Assembly: GCF_900454025.1 (NCBI RefSeq)
Contig: NZ_UGQM01000001.1
Coordinates: 5,952,001-6,016,000, forward strand
From: Mycolicibacterium gilvum
GTDB lineage: Bacteria > Actinomycetota > Actinomycetes > Mycobacteriales > Mycobacteriaceae
DNA length: 64,000 bases
Direction of reading: 5' to 3'
Shown here: in pieces, positions 1-8,730 of the stretch
Position numbering within the stretch: the first letter of the stretch is position 1
Layout of the letters: the number at the start of each line of letters is the position of its first letter
Notes under the pieces: model-generated
Told to the model about the DNA's origin: nothing
Seen by the model: the letters and a program-made list of their open reading frames with translations, nothing else
Database searches by the model: none
Made by a program: the position numbers and the translations under genes

Positions 1-276
1 GCGATCGACATTCATCGCCTGCCTGCCGTAGAAGCACGCCGTTGCCCACTGGTTCGGGTCGTCGGGGACAGCCAGCTCGGACCGGGGCAGCACACCGAAG
101 TCGTAGATGCCTGCGCGAGAAGCGAGTTCGACACCGCCTCCCCACAGTGACCAGCACAGGGGCGACAGGATGTCTGGAGTGGCCTCGCCGACGTTGGTCA
201 GCGTCCACATCCGTTCCGGCTCGCTGCGGCCCCGAATCGGGTCTGTCAGGCCTGCGGAATCACTGTCGTCGGGCAT
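1..276 (-). CDS. PEP-utilising enzyme, N-terminal part (cut by left edge)
   Basis: An open frame runs on the minus strand from ATG at 276 to the left edge (92 codons, no stop), so only the N-terminus is visible. A strong AGGAGG lies just upstream of the ATG. The peptide contains WTLTNVGEATPDILSPLCWS, which resembles the N-terminal segment of actinobacterial PEP/pyruvate-dikinase-like proteins with a PEP-utilising mobile domain; the catalytic His domain would lie outside the window. A perfect palindrome (296-311) sits directly upstream, so it is probably controlled together with the divergent F420 gene. Family assignment rests on resemblance of this short segment only. Confidence 0.6.
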   Translation of the reverse strand, partial: MPDDSDSAGLTDPIRGRSEPERMWTLTNVGEATPDILSPLCWSLWGGGVELASRAGIYDFGVLPRSELAVPDDPNQWATACFYGRQAMNVDR

Positions 277-295
277 AGTCCTCCTGACCCACTGA

Positions 296-311
296 TGACA
301 GTCTACTGTCA
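296..311. promoter_or_regulatory. Palindromic operator, perfect copy of TGACAGTNNACTGTCA
   Basis: TGACAGTCTACTGTCA is a perfect inverted repeat (8-bp arms when the flanking A and T are included) in the divergent region between the PEP-enzyme fragment and the F420 oxidoreductase. The same palindrome recurs at 3365 and 5157, and imperfectly at 387 and 25911. The TetR gene at 3485 is the likely ligand (inference). Confidence 0.75.
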
Positions 312-386
312 TTCTCTGGGTGATTCTGACATGTCGGCTCGACGGGAGTCACGGTTTCCCAGATCCTCCAGTCGACAAGTTGACTG

Positions 387-402
387 TGACAGTGCACTGC
401 CA
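387..402. promoter_or_regulatory. Palindromic operator, imperfect copy
   Basis: TGACAGTGCACTGCCA has one mismatch to the palindrome TGACAGTNNACTGTCA. It lies about 80 bases upstream of the ATG at 485 and 91 bases from the perfect copy at 296, so the F420 gene has two potential operator copies. Confidence 0.55.
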
Positions 403-484
403 TAGTGTTCTCGGTCACATGGTTGGTGCCGTGGCCGCCGAGTGCGCCTCCTGGCGATCCTTGAACCGAACCGAAAGGCTGGCA

Positions 485-1405
485 ATGAGATTCACCGTCT
501 ACCTGCCCAACTGTATGCACGTCGCCGCTGTCACCCAGCCCTGGGAATACGAGCTCGGCGGCCAGGACATCGTCAGCGTCGCTCGACGGGCCGAGGAGCT
601 GGGCTACTCCATGGTCTTTCTGCCCGAACACTTTTTCACCCCCAGGCCGCACGTCGAGTTGTCGGGCAACCACTACTTCGACGCCACCACAGCCCAAGCG
701 TTCATCGCGGGTGCCACGTCGACTATCTCTGTCGGGTCCATGGTGACCATCCTTCCGCTACACAACCCGATCATCGCCGCCAAACAGATTTCGACATTCG
801 ATTGGCTCAGTGACGGACGCGCGCAAGTCACGGTCGGCGTCGGCTGGCTGAAGGACGAATTCGACGCGATCGGCGTGCCCTTCAACAAGCGAGGCCGGGT
901 GATGGACGAGTGCCTCGAAGCGATGTTCGAGCTGTGGCACAGCGACTCACCAAGCTATGACGGCGAATTCGTCAAATTCAACGACATCGCCTTCGGGCCG
1001 AAGCCGGTTTCGTCTCCCCACCCCACCCTCTGGATGGGTGGAGATGCCGACGCGGTGCTGCGCCGGGCGGCCCGCTTCGGCGACGGATGGGCCCCATGGC
1101 TGACCAAGCCCGACGAGTTGCCCGCCAAACTCGACTACCTACGCTCGCAACCCGGATTCGACGACCGGCCGTTCTCGGTGTTCTACAGCCTGGCGGTGCT
1201 GTCGATCGGTCAGGAACACGCGATCGTCGACGATCCGAACGCGCAGTTCGGCCAGAGCGCTCAGCAGGTCATCGACAACTGCAACATGCTCGCCGAGCGC
1301 GGCGTCACCGATACCTGGGTCAACCCGCCGCCCGTGAAAGACTTCAACGCCTACCTGGACCACATGCAATGGGTGGCCGAAGAGGTCATGCCGAAGGTCG
1401 GCTAA
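485..1405 (+). CDS. LLM-class F420-dependent oxidoreductase
   Basis: A 306-residue luciferase-like (TIM-barrel) oxidoreductase of the F420-dependent type. Typical segments are present: LGYSMVFLPEHFF near residue 45, then VGSMVTILPLHNPIIAAKQ, LSDGRAQVTVGVGW and HPTLWMGGDADAVLRRAARFGDGW in shortened family form. The ATG at 485 is chosen because the protein fold begins there and a GAAAGG ribosome site precedes it; the frame is open further upstream through the operator region, which is unlikely to be coding. Expected to use coenzyme F420 for hydride transfer or flavin-linked oxygenation; substrate unknown. Flanked by two operator copies shared with the P450/TetR block. Confidence 0.85.
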   Translation: MRFTVYLPNCMHVAAVTQPWEYELGGQDIVSVARRAEELGYSMVFLPEHFFTPRPHVELSGNHYFDATTAQAFIAGATSTISVGSMVTILPLHNPIIAAKQISTFDWLSDGRAQVTVGVGWLKDEFDAIGVPFNKRGRVMDECLEAMFELWHSDSPSYDGEFVKFNDIAFGPKPVSSPHPTLWMGGDADAVLRRAARFGDGWAPWLTKPDELPAKLDYLRSQPGFDDRPFSVFYSLAVLSIGQEHAIVDDPNAQFGQSAQQVIDNCNMLAERGVTDTWVNPPPVKDFNAYLDHMQWVAEEVMPKVG

Positions 1406-2132
1406 CTCTGATGTCCGGGAATGTCGAAGTGCCGTTCCCGGACCTGAACTAGCTGAACCGAAACTAGTTGTGCGACTGACGATGGCCGGCTATATGTCGG
1501 CCCCGGGTCTCTTGTGGCACACTTACATACGGGTTTGGCCGCCGAGTCGCCGTGAGGCGGGTGGTGGTTGCAAGGTTCCCCATTCCTTGAGTTGCTGGTG
1601 GAATTCGCCGGCATCGTCCACCATCACGCGGTCGAGCAGTCGGCATCGATGCGCTGCAAGCGCACACACTCTCCCGTTAAGCCCGGCTTAGGCGCCGGAT
1701 TGGATATGGCCGATGGCATGGTCAGGGACGTACCAGTACTAACACCCGCAGCCGCGTCGATTTGTACGTGATGACCTGGGAGCTGCTTCGCATGGCGCTT
1801 ACACCGACCGGTGTGGCTTTTTGTAGCGTTGAGAAGCAGGAAGCCAGTCATGTTGAGCAGGTTCAGGATTCGCCATACACCAGAGGCACGGACGACTCTC
1901 CACCACCTGCTGCTGGATCACCGTCGGGCAGTGCAACGGTGCACTGGAGCGGTCCTTAGAGGCCTCCGAGACCCTCCCTGACCTCCACCGCATGCCTCGG
2001 CACAAACAGTTGCCGGTTGACTCGCCTGACCAGGTGCTCTTCACTCCACACGCGATCAGCCTGGCGGCGCCCTTCGTCAAGAACCCGGACTGTCAACAAG
2101 CTCAGTCGGTTCGAGGCCTAGTACCCCGACCC
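1406..2132. other. 727-base stretch without a recognisable gene
   Basis: Short frames exist on both strands but none resembles a family I know, and none is preceded by a good ribosome site. The stretch contains an isolated AACTAGTT at 1462-1469, similar to boxes seen elsewhere in the window. Given the pseudogenes in the rest of the region this may be eroded coding or insertion-sequence debris, but I cannot show that. Confidence 0.4.
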
Positions 2133-3311
2133 TTACGCGGGTTTGATATTCAGCGGCGCCGAACGCAGGCCCATAGTCCCCGTCGGCCATGGCATCTGCG
2201 GTTCCTTGCCGTCGACGTGGGAATAATCGGGAATGCGCGTGTGCCATTCCTCGAGGATGAGGCGCAGTTCGAGCCGTGCGAGGTGCGAGCCCAGGCAGCG
2301 GTGCGGCCCGCGACCGAACGCGAAGTGCACGGCCTTGCCGTCCACGTGAACCGCGTCGGCGTCGTCGTAGCGGCGCGGATCGCGATTTGCGCTGCCGTAA
2401 CTGAGCATCACGGTGGTGTCCTTCGGTATGACGCGGCCGGCAACCTCCACCTCTTGGGTGGTGACGCGGGGCGCGAACGGAACGGGACCGTCGACGCGCA
2501 GGATGTCCTCGATGAAGGCGGGAATGAGCGAGTAATCGCTGGCTATCCGGCCTCGGAGTTCCGCGTCACCTGCCAGCTTGGCCAGAGAGAAGCCCACCGC
2601 CGAGGTCACGGTATCCAGGCCTGCCAGCACGAACATGAAGCACAGGCCCAGAATTTCGTTGTCGTCCATAGCCCCCTCGTCGGTGTCCTGCATCAACTGG
2701 CTGAGCATGTCGGTACCGGACGGGTCGGTCCGTCGCGCGGCGATGTGCTCCGTCAGATAGGCGAAGAGTTCCATTGCGTGCGCAAGAACCTCGGGAGTGG
2801 CCTCCGAGCTACCGGGGTCGGTGAACTCGAGTATCGAGTCCTTCCACTGCACCAAGCGGTCGCGATCCTCCATGGGCAGTCCGAACAGTGTTAAAAACAC
2901 CTGGGATGGAAACGGTGTGGCGAGATCGGGCAGAACGTCGCACACGCCTTTCGCCACGATCGCGTCGATCAACTCGCCGGCTTGCCGCCGAAGTTCGGGC
3001 TCGCGTTCGGCCATTTTCTTCGGGCTGAAGAACGGGTCGAGCATGCGCCGGTACCTGGTGTGATCGGGCGGATCGATTGCGATAGGGATCATCGGGACGG
3101 GACTGCCCAGCCGATCGAACGCCTTGGCCGAAGAGAAGATGTCAGGCCTTTTGGCCGCGAACTCCACCGCGTCGGCGCTGGTGAGCACGATTTCCTCGCC
3201 CGCGGCCACCGCCTCCCCCGCGTCCCGCAATTCCCGCCATGCGCACGACCGATCCTGTCCGAACGGAAGCTCGCTGAGGTTCACAGTTCCACTGACTTCC
3301 AGCTTGTTCAT
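2133..3311 (-). CDS. Cytochrome P450
   Basis: A 392-residue bacterial class I P450. The haem-binding signature FGRGPHRCLG is at residues 332-341 with axial Cys339; the I-helix oxygen-activation motif AGLDT is at 230-234; the K-helix ExxR (EDILR) is at 268-272. The start is ATG 3311, with AGAGGA upstream; the frame is open to 3362 but that part overlaps the operator region. Needs ferredoxin and reductase, which the ferredoxin at 60737 and the FprB-like protein at 54612 could supply. Divergent from the TetR gene at 3485, with a perfect palindrome between them. Substrate unknown. Confidence 0.9.
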   Translation of the reverse strand: MNKLEVSGTVNLSELPFGQDRSCAWRELRDAGEAVAAGEEIVLTSADAVEFAAKRPDIFSSAKAFDRLGSPVPMIPIAIDPPDHTRYRRMLDPFFSPKKMAEREPELRRQAGELIDAIVAKGVCDVLPDLATPFPSQVFLTLFGLPMEDRDRLVQWKDSILEFTDPGSSEATPEVLAHAMELFAYLTEHIAARRTDPSGTDMLSQLMQDTDEGAMDDNEILGLCFMFVLAGLDTVTSAVGFSLAKLAGDAELRGRIASDYSLIPAFIEDILRVDGPVPFAPRVTTQEVEVAGRVIPKDTTVMLSYGSANRDPRRYDDADAVHVDGKAVHFAFGRGPHRCLGSHLARLELRLILEEWHTRIPDYSHVDGKEPQMPWPTGTMGLRSAPLNIKPA

Positions 3312-3364
3312 GGGTGGAGATCCTCTCTGCGCGTTACCGCAAACTTGCACATCCGCAAACACTG

Positions 3365-3380
3365 TGACAGTAGACTGTCA
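3365..3380. promoter_or_regulatory. Palindromic operator between P450 and TetR
   Basis: TGACAGTAGACTGTCA is a perfect inverted repeat in the divergent P450/TetR intergenic region, identical in its arms to the copies at 296 and 5157. Its place next to a tetR gene is the classic layout of an autoregulated TetR operator. Confidence 0.75.
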
Positions 3381-3484
3381 TATATGCGGAAGTATTGTGG
3401 ACGAATCAGTGAGTGTCAACGATGTGAGCTCACCGAACCGCGTTGTAGTGTCGGTTCACCCGAGGCGGTCGAGGAGGCGGCGTG

Positions 3485-4075
3485 ATGGCACGGGGGGATC
3501 GCTCACCACGGGACGCACATGCGGACCGGACACGGAATGCACTACTCGAGGCTGCCCTGAACCTGTTCAGCGTCAACGGTTACGACGACACCACGACGGA
3601 CCAGATCGCCGAGAGCGCCGGCGTGTCGCCGCGGACGTTCTTTCGCTACTTCCCCACCAAGGAGTCGGTGCTGTTCTTCGGCGAGTACGACTTCATCGAC
3701 GCCGTCAGCGGCGTGTACCTCGCCCAGCCGGACGAACTGTCCGATTTCGAGGCCATGGCGAACTCGTTCGCACTCCTTGCGCCTGGACTCAAGCGCATCC
3801 GTAAGCGAATCGCGCAGTACCGCGAAGCGGTCGCATCGTCGCTGGTGCTGCTCGGGCGTGAGCGCAGGAACCACGAGGCCAACGCCGAGACGGTGGCGAA
3901 GGTGATCGCCGAACGGCGCCATCTATCGACTCCGGATGACGAGTGCCAGCTGTTGGCATCGGTCGGGATGCTGCTCGTCGAGCGATCCCTCATCCAGTGG
4001 TTGGCCACACCGGGCCGGGGCCTCGACGACATCATCCGCGAGGAGTTCGCCGCACTACCCGTAGTACTGAAATAG
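3485..4075 (+). CDS. TetR-family transcriptional regulator
   Basis: About 196 residues. The N-terminal helix-turn-helix is clear: RNALLEAALNLFSVNGYDDTT followed by IAESAGVSPRTFFRYFPTKE in the recognition-helix position (quoted in part). ATG 3485 is preferred since AGGAGG ends seven bases before it; GTG 3482 immediately upstream is an alternative. Divergent from the P450 and flanked by the palindrome at 3365, it is the best candidate for the repressor reading TGACAGTNNACTGTCA, controlling itself, the P450, the F420 enzyme, the PEP-type enzyme and the AveC-like gene. The C-terminal ligand domain does not reveal its ligand. Confidence 0.9.
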   Translation: MARGDRSPRDAHADRTRNALLEAALNLFSVNGYDDTTTDQIAESAGVSPRTFFRYFPTKESVLFFGEYDFIDAVSGVYLAQPDELSDFEAMANSFALLAPGLKRIRKRIAQYREAVASSLVLLGRERRNHEANAETVAKVIAERRHLSTPDDECQLLASVGMLLVERSLIQWLATPGRGLDDIIREEFAALPVVLK

Positions 4076-5122
4076 CTACCGATCGTCGAACAGCGTCCCG
4101 TCGGGACAGCGCCGCGGTGTATCCGGGCCGCAGTATTGCGTGCGCAGATATGACGGGTACGTATCGGTCGGGCCTGCGTAGAGCCCGGCGATGTTGACGG
4201 GCACGTCGTATACGCCGATCGCGATCACATGCATGAAACCGGCGACGGCCAGCACCCGTAGCAGTCCCTTGAGCTTCGGCCCGGCCCAGTGCAGAGTCTC
4301 GATGCCGGACTCGACCCGGATCTGGCCTTTGCGGTTCCGGAAGAACATCAGCGCTCCGCTCGTGCTCAGCACCAGAGACCACAGGATGGGGCCGTAGAGC
4401 GGGATCTGCACGGTTTGCCCCGCCCACAGCGTGACACTCGGAATCGAAGCGGGATAGGCGACCAGCCCGTGATGCACCGCGAAGATCTCCAGCGGGAACT
4501 CGATAACGTACACCGCGAGCCAGCCGCAGCAGAACGTGCGAACGGGTCCCAGCGCCGGCCAGCGGCGCCGTGCCCGTCCCATCGCCCAGCGCGCGAGCGA
4601 TCCCATCGCCAACGGCATCCAGATGTAGATCATCCCGATCATCAACACAGGTTCGGCCATGAACCGGCTGCCGGGACTCAGCGAGCCGGGGACGTTCTCC
4701 ATCCAGTTGCCGAAGTTCACCAACCCGGCGTTGTAGAACAAAACCGGCTGGAACCAGTTGATCAGGGGATCGTGCCACCAGGCGATCGTCGATCCGATGA
4801 CGACGGCCGCCTCGATGCAGAGCTGACGCTCGCGCAGGCACTTGCGAACCACGTAGACGATCGCGCCGAGCGCCAGTAGCGGGCAGGCGATCTGGAACGC
4901 GATGATCGCCACCTGGGTCCCGCCGGGGATCGGATCAGGACCAGGAGCGACCGGCGCCGCATTCCCGGAGACAATCCACGAGGTGTAGACGTAGGTGGCG
5001 AATGCGATGCACACTGCGCCGACCGCCGACCAGAACAACACCGGTCGGATGGTTCTGATCTGCGGTTGCGCAGCTCTGGGCGCGATCCCGCCGACCTCGT
5101 CGGCGCTCTTCAAGTCGGTCAA
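4076..5122 (-). CDS. AveC-like (spirocyclase-family) membrane protein
   Basis: A 348-residue polytopic protein with about six or seven hydrophobic segments (first near residues 30-50, last near 285-305). Segments such as NWFQPVLFYNAG and IEFPLEIFAVHHGLVAYP match my memory of mycobacterial proteins annotated as spirocyclase AveC family; the role of these mycobacterial homologues is not established. Start is TTG 5122 with AAGGGAAG upstream. The stop directly follows the convergent TetR stop. A perfect palindrome lies 35 bases upstream, which puts it in the local TetR regulon. Confidence 0.7.
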   Translation of the reverse strand: MTDLKSADEVGGIAPRAAQPQIRTIRPVLFWSAVGAVCIAFATYVYTSWIVSGNAAPVAPGPDPIPGGTQVAIIAFQIACPLLALGAIVYVVRKCLRERQLCIEAAVVIGSTIAWWHDPLINWFQPVLFYNAGLVNFGNWMENVPGSLSPGSRFMAEPVLMIGMIYIWMPLAMGSLARWAMGRARRRWPALGPVRTFCCGWLAVYVIEFPLEIFAVHHGLVAYPASIPSVTLWAGQTVQIPLYGPILWSLVLSTSGALMFFRNRKGQIRVESGIETLHWAGPKLKGLLRVLAVAGFMHVIAIGVYDVPVNIAGLYAGPTDTYPSYLRTQYCGPDTPRRCPDGTLFDDR

Positions 5123-5156
5123 GGCAAACTTCCCTTCGGCAATGACCTACCAAACA

Positions 5157-5172
5157 TGACAGTTCACTGTCA
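5157..5172. promoter_or_regulatory. Palindromic operator upstream of AveC-like gene
   Basis: TGACAGTTCACTGTCA, perfect 7-bp arms, 35 bases upstream of the TTG start at 5122. Third perfect copy of this site in the first 5.2 kb. Confidence 0.75.
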
Positions 5173-5493
5173 CAGTGTCAACGGTCGCGACAAAATGCGC
5201 CGCTAGCGGTAGCGCCGGTTCATCAGGGTCGCGGTCTCGACAACGGCGTGCTCTTGACGACCAGATGCTGCGGGAGTCTTGCTGAAGGGCCTGCCTCGTT
5301 CCAGACGACGGCCAACCGCCTGCGGTCCGTGGTGCCCGTCGCCGTCGAGGGGTGAAACCCGCTGCGCCACAGCGCCCGGCGTTCACCGGCGGTTTCCACT
5401 GACATATCGCATGTAGTCAACTAGGTTACACAAGAACATAGTGAACTGGTTAGACAGTTACGGGATTCAAGCTCGCTCACTCGGGAGGCAACG
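5173..5493. promoter_or_regulatory. Divergent intergenic region with AAC-box pair
   Basis: No convincing gene. Two related partial palindromes occur before the next gene: AACTAGGTT at 5419-5427 and AACTGGTT at 5444-5451. The second fits nnnAACnnGTTnnA, close to the published KstR box TnnAACnnGTTnnA, lacking only the first T. The same AACTAGGTT core recurs at 25969. Presumed operator for an unidentified regulator. Confidence 0.4.
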
Positions 5494-6294
5494 ATGCTGT
5501 CAGCTGCGTCGGAACTGATACCGCCGGCGACCCTCCATCCCTCCGGGGTGTGGTTCTTCAACTGGGCCATACCGATCGTCGGCAGCATCTTCGTCGTACT
5601 GGCCATAGCCGACGTGATCCGTCGGCGCCGCCTGACATGGGGCTTCCTGTTCTTGTTCAACAGCCTGGCGGTGTACTGGATGGAGACCATCGGCGACTGG
5701 GGCCAAATGCTGTTCTACAGCCCTGCCTTCGCCGAACACCATCTACTCGACTGGCTGCCGATCAAGACGCCAAACGATCCGCTGTTCATGCCATTCGCCT
5801 ACGCCGTTTACTGGGGCGTACACGCACTCCTGGTGTTGTGGCTTAGCCAGTGGGTGTCCGCGCGGTTTGGCTGGAGCATGCTCAAATCGATGGCCGTGCT
5901 TGCCATTCCGGTCAACTACTTATGGGACTTCGTCGTCGAGGGCACGGCTACGGCGATGGGCTGGTGGACCTACGACCCTGGCATCGGCCCGGTGCTCGAA
6001 TGGAGCAACGGTGGTCGGATCACGCTGCTCTGGACCATCGGCATCATGTGCACGTGGCCCAACCTGATCGCCTACTGGGCAGGCAAGCCGCCGATCCGTG
6101 GGCTGAACCACTTCGAGCGGTTCTGCCGATTAGATCGCTTCACGGTCCCGAAGGCTTCGTCTCGTCGGTCCGGTGATCGCGCCGAGGTCGGCACGCTAGC
6201 TGTCGCCACGAAGCACTCTCGGCTGACCAAGCAGCAAGAGTTCGATGACTGTCTCACTACGAGGTCACCATTCCGCGGTAGCGCTTCGAGCTGA
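5494..6294 (+). CDS. AveC-like membrane protein, probably frameshifted near its C-terminus
   Basis: The 266-residue frame has five or six hydrophobic segments and family-like patches (WMETIGDWGQMLFYSPAF, WTYDPGIGPVLEW, GLNHFERF) comparable to the protein at 4076. After about residue 212 the sequence becomes polar and unlike the family, ending at 6294. The missing last transmembrane segment is found immediately downstream in another frame, with an in-frame amber codon (next entry). I read this as a gene damaged by a frameshift between about 6130 and 6245. ATG 5494 follows a GGGAGG ribosome site. Confidence 0.65.
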   Translation: MLSAASELIPPATLHPSGVWFFNWAIPIVGSIFVVLAIADVIRRRRLTWGFLFLFNSLAVYWMETIGDWGQMLFYSPAFAEHHLLDWLPIKTPNDPLFMPFAYAVYWGVHALLVLWLSQWVSARFGWSMLKSMAVLAIPVNYLWDFVVEGTATAMGWWTYDPGIGPVLEWSNGGRITLLWTIGIMCTWPNLIAYWAGKPPIRGLNHFERFCRLDRFTVPKASSRRSGDRAEVGTLAVATKHSRLTKQQEFDDCLTTRSPFRGSASS

Positions 6295-6407
6295 TGCGAC
6301 TGGGGGCCTGGTTCATCGTGTTCCAGGTCAGCTTCTTCGTGTTCCTTATTCTGCCGCTGGTCATCATGCGGTGGGCCACCGGCGCCGACAGCCCCTACAT
6401 CCCCTGA
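6246..6407 (+). pseudogene. Detached C-terminal segment of the AveC-like gene
   Basis: Frame 3 reads LSHYEVTIPR, a TAG at 6276-6278, then RFELMRLGAWFIVF and a hydrophobic segment ending in GADSPYIP with stop at 6405-6407. This looks like the natural C-terminal membrane segment of the upstream gene, in a different frame and interrupted by an amber codon that a single G-to-A change from TGG (Trp) would explain. A 37-codon frame from ATG 6294, overlapping the previous stop as ATGA, could still be translated by itself. Confidence 0.55.
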
Positions 6408-6423
6408 TCACTGAGGAGCCGAC

Positions 6424-6576
6424 ATGAAGGACATGCCCGCCGAGTTCTTCCTTCCCCCGCAGGGCAATGAGGCGCTGAAAAGGGAAACCATCCGACTGCT
6501 CGCGGGGTGCACCGCGTTCATCGTGATCCTCGGCATCATCGTGGCGCTGACGCAGGGCATCGTCGTCAGCGTGTAA
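6424..6576 (+). CDS. Small single-pass membrane protein (50 aa)
   Basis: ATG 6424 to TAA 6576 with a GAGGAG ribosome site about seven bases upstream. The peptide has a charged N-terminal half (MKDMPAEFFLPPQGNEALKR) and one hydrophobic helix (TAFIVILGIIVALTQGIVV). It lies 16 bases after the AveC-like segment and is probably cotranscribed with it. No function recognised; good translation signals and a sensible membrane topology argue that it is real. Confidence 0.6.
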   Translation: MKDMPAEFFLPPQGNEALKRETIRLLAGCTAFIVILGIIVALTQGIVVSV

Positions 6577-6694
6577 TCCCGTCGTCCGAGGGGTGCGCGG
6601 TGCAATAGCGTTGTCTAGCAATCCAAAGGACAGGATTCGGGCCAGCTCCTCGATGGACACGGCGGGAGTCTCCCGCGGAGCGGCGCACTCATCT

Positions 6695-6708
6695 AACATT
6701 GGTGTCAC
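6695..6708. promoter_or_regulatory. 14-base operator upstream of extradiol dioxygenase
   Basis: TAACATTGGTGTCA; its reverse complement TGACACCAATGTTA differs at one base from TGACACTAATGTTA at 16056. It belongs to the loose TGACnnnnnnGTCA family found before many genes here. It lies 20 bases upstream of the GTG start at 6728. Confidence 0.55.
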
Positions 6709-6727
6709 TTCTACCGGAGGTGCGTAA

Positions 6728-7585
6728 GTGACGTCAGAACGGTTGGTGGTCTGCGCGAGCCACAGCCCAGGCAAGGAACGCGATGTGGAGCACGCCTTCG
6801 GGCGCCGCTTCCGAGCTGCGCTGGACATGGCAGCGGACCGGGTCCGGCAGTTCGATCCCGACCTGGTGGTGGTTTTCGGCGGTGACCACCGCCGGGCCTT
6901 CCGCCATGTCGTGCCGGCGTTCGGGATCGCGCTGTCCGCATCGATTCTCGCCGAGGGCCGGCATCCAAGCGGTGATCTCGACGTGCCACCCGACACTGCC
7001 CGCCTCCTGTGCGAACACCTGCTGTGGGAAGGCTTCGATGTCGCCGCGTGCCGCGACATCGGATTGGATCATGCATTCGCACAGCCGATCCGAGACCTGG
7101 TGGGCGAGTTGGCCGACAAACCTGTCATCCCCGTGGCAGTGAACTGTGCGACCGCTCCCCTGCCCAGGGGGCGCCGCGTCGCCGAGTTCGGCGCGGCGGT
7201 GGGACGGTTCCTCGACGGCCTCGACGAACGGACCGTGGTCATCGGGACCGGCGGCTTGTCGCACTCGCCGCCCAGCCTGGAGGTCGACACCTACGACCTC
7301 GGTGACGAACAGCGGGCCAAGATCATCGCCGACGGAATGCCGGAGGCTCGCACCAAGATCCGGCCCGACTGGGATGCCGAGGTGTTGCAAGCGATGTCGG
7401 CCTGGGATGTCGAGAGGTTGGTCGGACTCGTAGACAACGCGCACGCGCGAGCGGGGGCGGGAGCCAACGAAGTCCGCACTTGGCTGGCAGCCGGGGCCGC
7501 GGGCGGCGGACGGCCGGTATCACCGTTGGTCTACGAGCCGGTGCCGGAATGGATCACCGGGATGGCGGTCGCCGCGTCGGCGTGA
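6728..7585 (+). CDS. MhpB-type class III extradiol ring-cleavage dioxygenase
   Basis: A 285-residue LigB/MhpB-fold dioxygenase that would open a catechol-type ring next to the hydroxyls (meta cleavage) using Fe(II). The two acid-base histidines known in E. coli MhpB, His115 and His179, occur at the same numbers here: GLDHAF (His115) and [10 protein letters not shown] (His179). The N-terminal ASHSPG (His12) and [11 protein letters not shown] (His54) also fit metal binding. Start is GTG 6728 after CCGGAGG. The end overlaps the convergent racemase gene by 32 bases. It could open the ring of a catechol made by the Rieske enzyme at 40073, with the C-C hydrolase at 37104 next in line. Confidence 0.85.
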   Translation: MTSERLVVCASHSPGKERDVEHAFGRRFRAALDMAADRVRQFDPDLVVVFGGDHRRAFRHVVPAFGIALSASILAEGRHPSGDLDVPPDTARLLCEHLLWEGFDVAACRDIGLDHAFAQPIRDLVGELADKPVIPVAVNCATAPLPRGRRVAEFGAAVGRFLDGLDERTVVIGTGGLSHSPPSLEVDTYDLGDEQRAKIIADGMPEARTKIRPDWDAEVLQAMSAWDVERLVGLVDNAHARAGAGANEVRTWLAAGAAGGGRPVSPLVYEPVPEWITGMAVAASA

Positions 7586-8633
7586 GTGGACCGTCCGCGC
7601 CGGGCTTCGGGGTAGGCGCAGGCGTGCGGGAAAACAGCGGCGCAGGTGCCGGCTGGAGCGTTCCTCCGACGTCGACGAAGATGTTGCGCGCCTTCAGATG
7701 TGGATCATCCATGGCTTCGGTGGCGGTCAACACCGGTGTGACGCAAGCATCGCTGTCGGCGAACAGCCGCGACCAGTGGTCGCGGGGATGCGCACCGAAC
7801 CGCTCGGACAGCACCCGCCGCATCGCCGGCCAACCCGCGGGGTCACGTTGCGGACCAAGAGTGGTTGGATCGATGGCCAGCAGTCGAAGCAACTCGGCAT
7901 AGAACGCCGGCTCCAGTGCGCCGACCGCCACGTAACGGCCGTCGGCGCACTCGTAGGTGCTGTAGAACGGCGCCGAGCCGTCAAATGCATTGGCTCCCCG
8001 CTCATCCGACCACCGTCCGTCGGCCAGCATCGACCACACCACGTGGCCCAGCATCGAAGCTCCGTTGACTATGGCGGCGTCGATCACCTGCCCGCGCCCG
8101 GAATTCTGGCGCTCGATCAGGGCGGCGAGCACGCCGACGACCGCGAACAGCGAGCCCCCTCCGTAGTCACCGACGAGGTTGAGCGGCGGCGGTGGCGGCC
8201 GGTCCGGGGCACCCATAGCGTGCAGCAAGCCGGTGAGACCGATGTAGTTGATGTCGTGCCCGGCCTGCTGGGCGCGGGGACCAGTCTGCCCCCACCCCGT
8301 GACCCGGGCGTAGATCAGACGCGGGTTGAGCTGTGCGCACTCGTCTGGACCCAGGCCGAGCCGCTCGGTGACCCCAGGGCGGAACCCCTCGAGGAGAACG
8401 TCGGCTCTGTCGATGAGTTCACGCACGGCGGCGAGTTCGTCTGGATTCTTCAGGTCCGCGGCCACGATTCGCCTGCCGCGGTGGCCCGCGACCGCGCCCC
8501 CGGGTCGCTGCACACGAGTCACCTCTGCGCCGAGGTCGGCCAGCAGCATGGCGGCATGCGGACCGGGACCCATACCCGCCAGTTCGACTACGCGGATCCC
8601 AGACAGCGGACCTGACGAAACGGCGTGCTCCAC
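7554..8633 (-). CDS. mcr: Alpha-methylacyl-CoA racemase (CaiB/BaiF superfamily)
   Basis: A 359-residue protein, about the length of mycobacterial MCR/AMACR. Seen are [20 protein letters not shown] at the N-terminus, GWGQTGP near residue 135, [17 protein letters not shown] near 147-163 (active-site His and Asp region) and [11 protein letters not shown]. The family epimerises the alpha-methyl centre of 2-methylacyl-CoA esters and accepts 2-arylpropionyl-CoAs, which fits an aryl-alkanoate or branched side-chain pathway. Start is GTG 8633; TAGGGT, a good -10, ends seven bases before it, so the transcript may be leaderless. The 3' end overlaps the dioxygenase gene. Confidence 0.85.
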   Translation of the reverse strand: MEHAVSSGPLSGIRVVELAGMGPGPHAAMLLADLGAEVTRVQRPGGAVAGHRGRRIVAADLKNPDELAAVRELIDRADVLLEGFRPGVTERLGLGPDECAQLNPRLIYARVTGWGQTGPRAQQAGHDINYIGLTGLLHAMGAPDRPPPPPLNLVGDYGGGSLFAVVGVLAALIERQNSGRGQVIDAAIVNGASMLGHVVWSMLADGRWSDERGANAFDGSAPFYSTYECADGRYVAVGALEPAFYAELLRLLAIDPTTLGPQRDPAGWPAMRRVLSERFGAHPRDHWSRLFADSDACVTPVLTATEAMDDPHLKARNIFVDVGGTLQPAPAPLFSRTPAPTPKPGADGPLTPTRRPPSR

Positions 8634-8651
8634 GATCCCAACCCTAGCGAT

Positions 8652-8664
8652 AATCTGACAGATT
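8652..8664. promoter_or_regulatory. Palindrome AATCT-GAC-AGATT in the racemase promoter region
   Basis: A perfect 5+5 inverted repeat. Its TAATCTGACA half is repeated at 8726-8735, so the 130-base divergent region holds two similar boxes, one near each gene. Possible operator. Confidence 0.45.
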
Positions 8665-8730
8665 GCGCATATTTAATATCGCAGCCATAGGCCCAGACGA
8701 TCTAATACGCGGTCTGTGGCATTGTTAATC

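Noticed and set aside
260..697. 145-codon minus-strand frame across the 0.3-0.7 kb promoter region
   Set aside because: It is antisense to the F420 gene, covers both palindromic operators and shows no family features.
1406..2132. An insertion-sequence remnant
   Set aside because: I suspected one because of the lack of genes, but found neither inverted repeats nor transposase motifs.
1992..2894. 300-codon plus-strand frame
   Set aside because: Antisense shadow of the P450; composition is typical of a GC-rich opposite frame.
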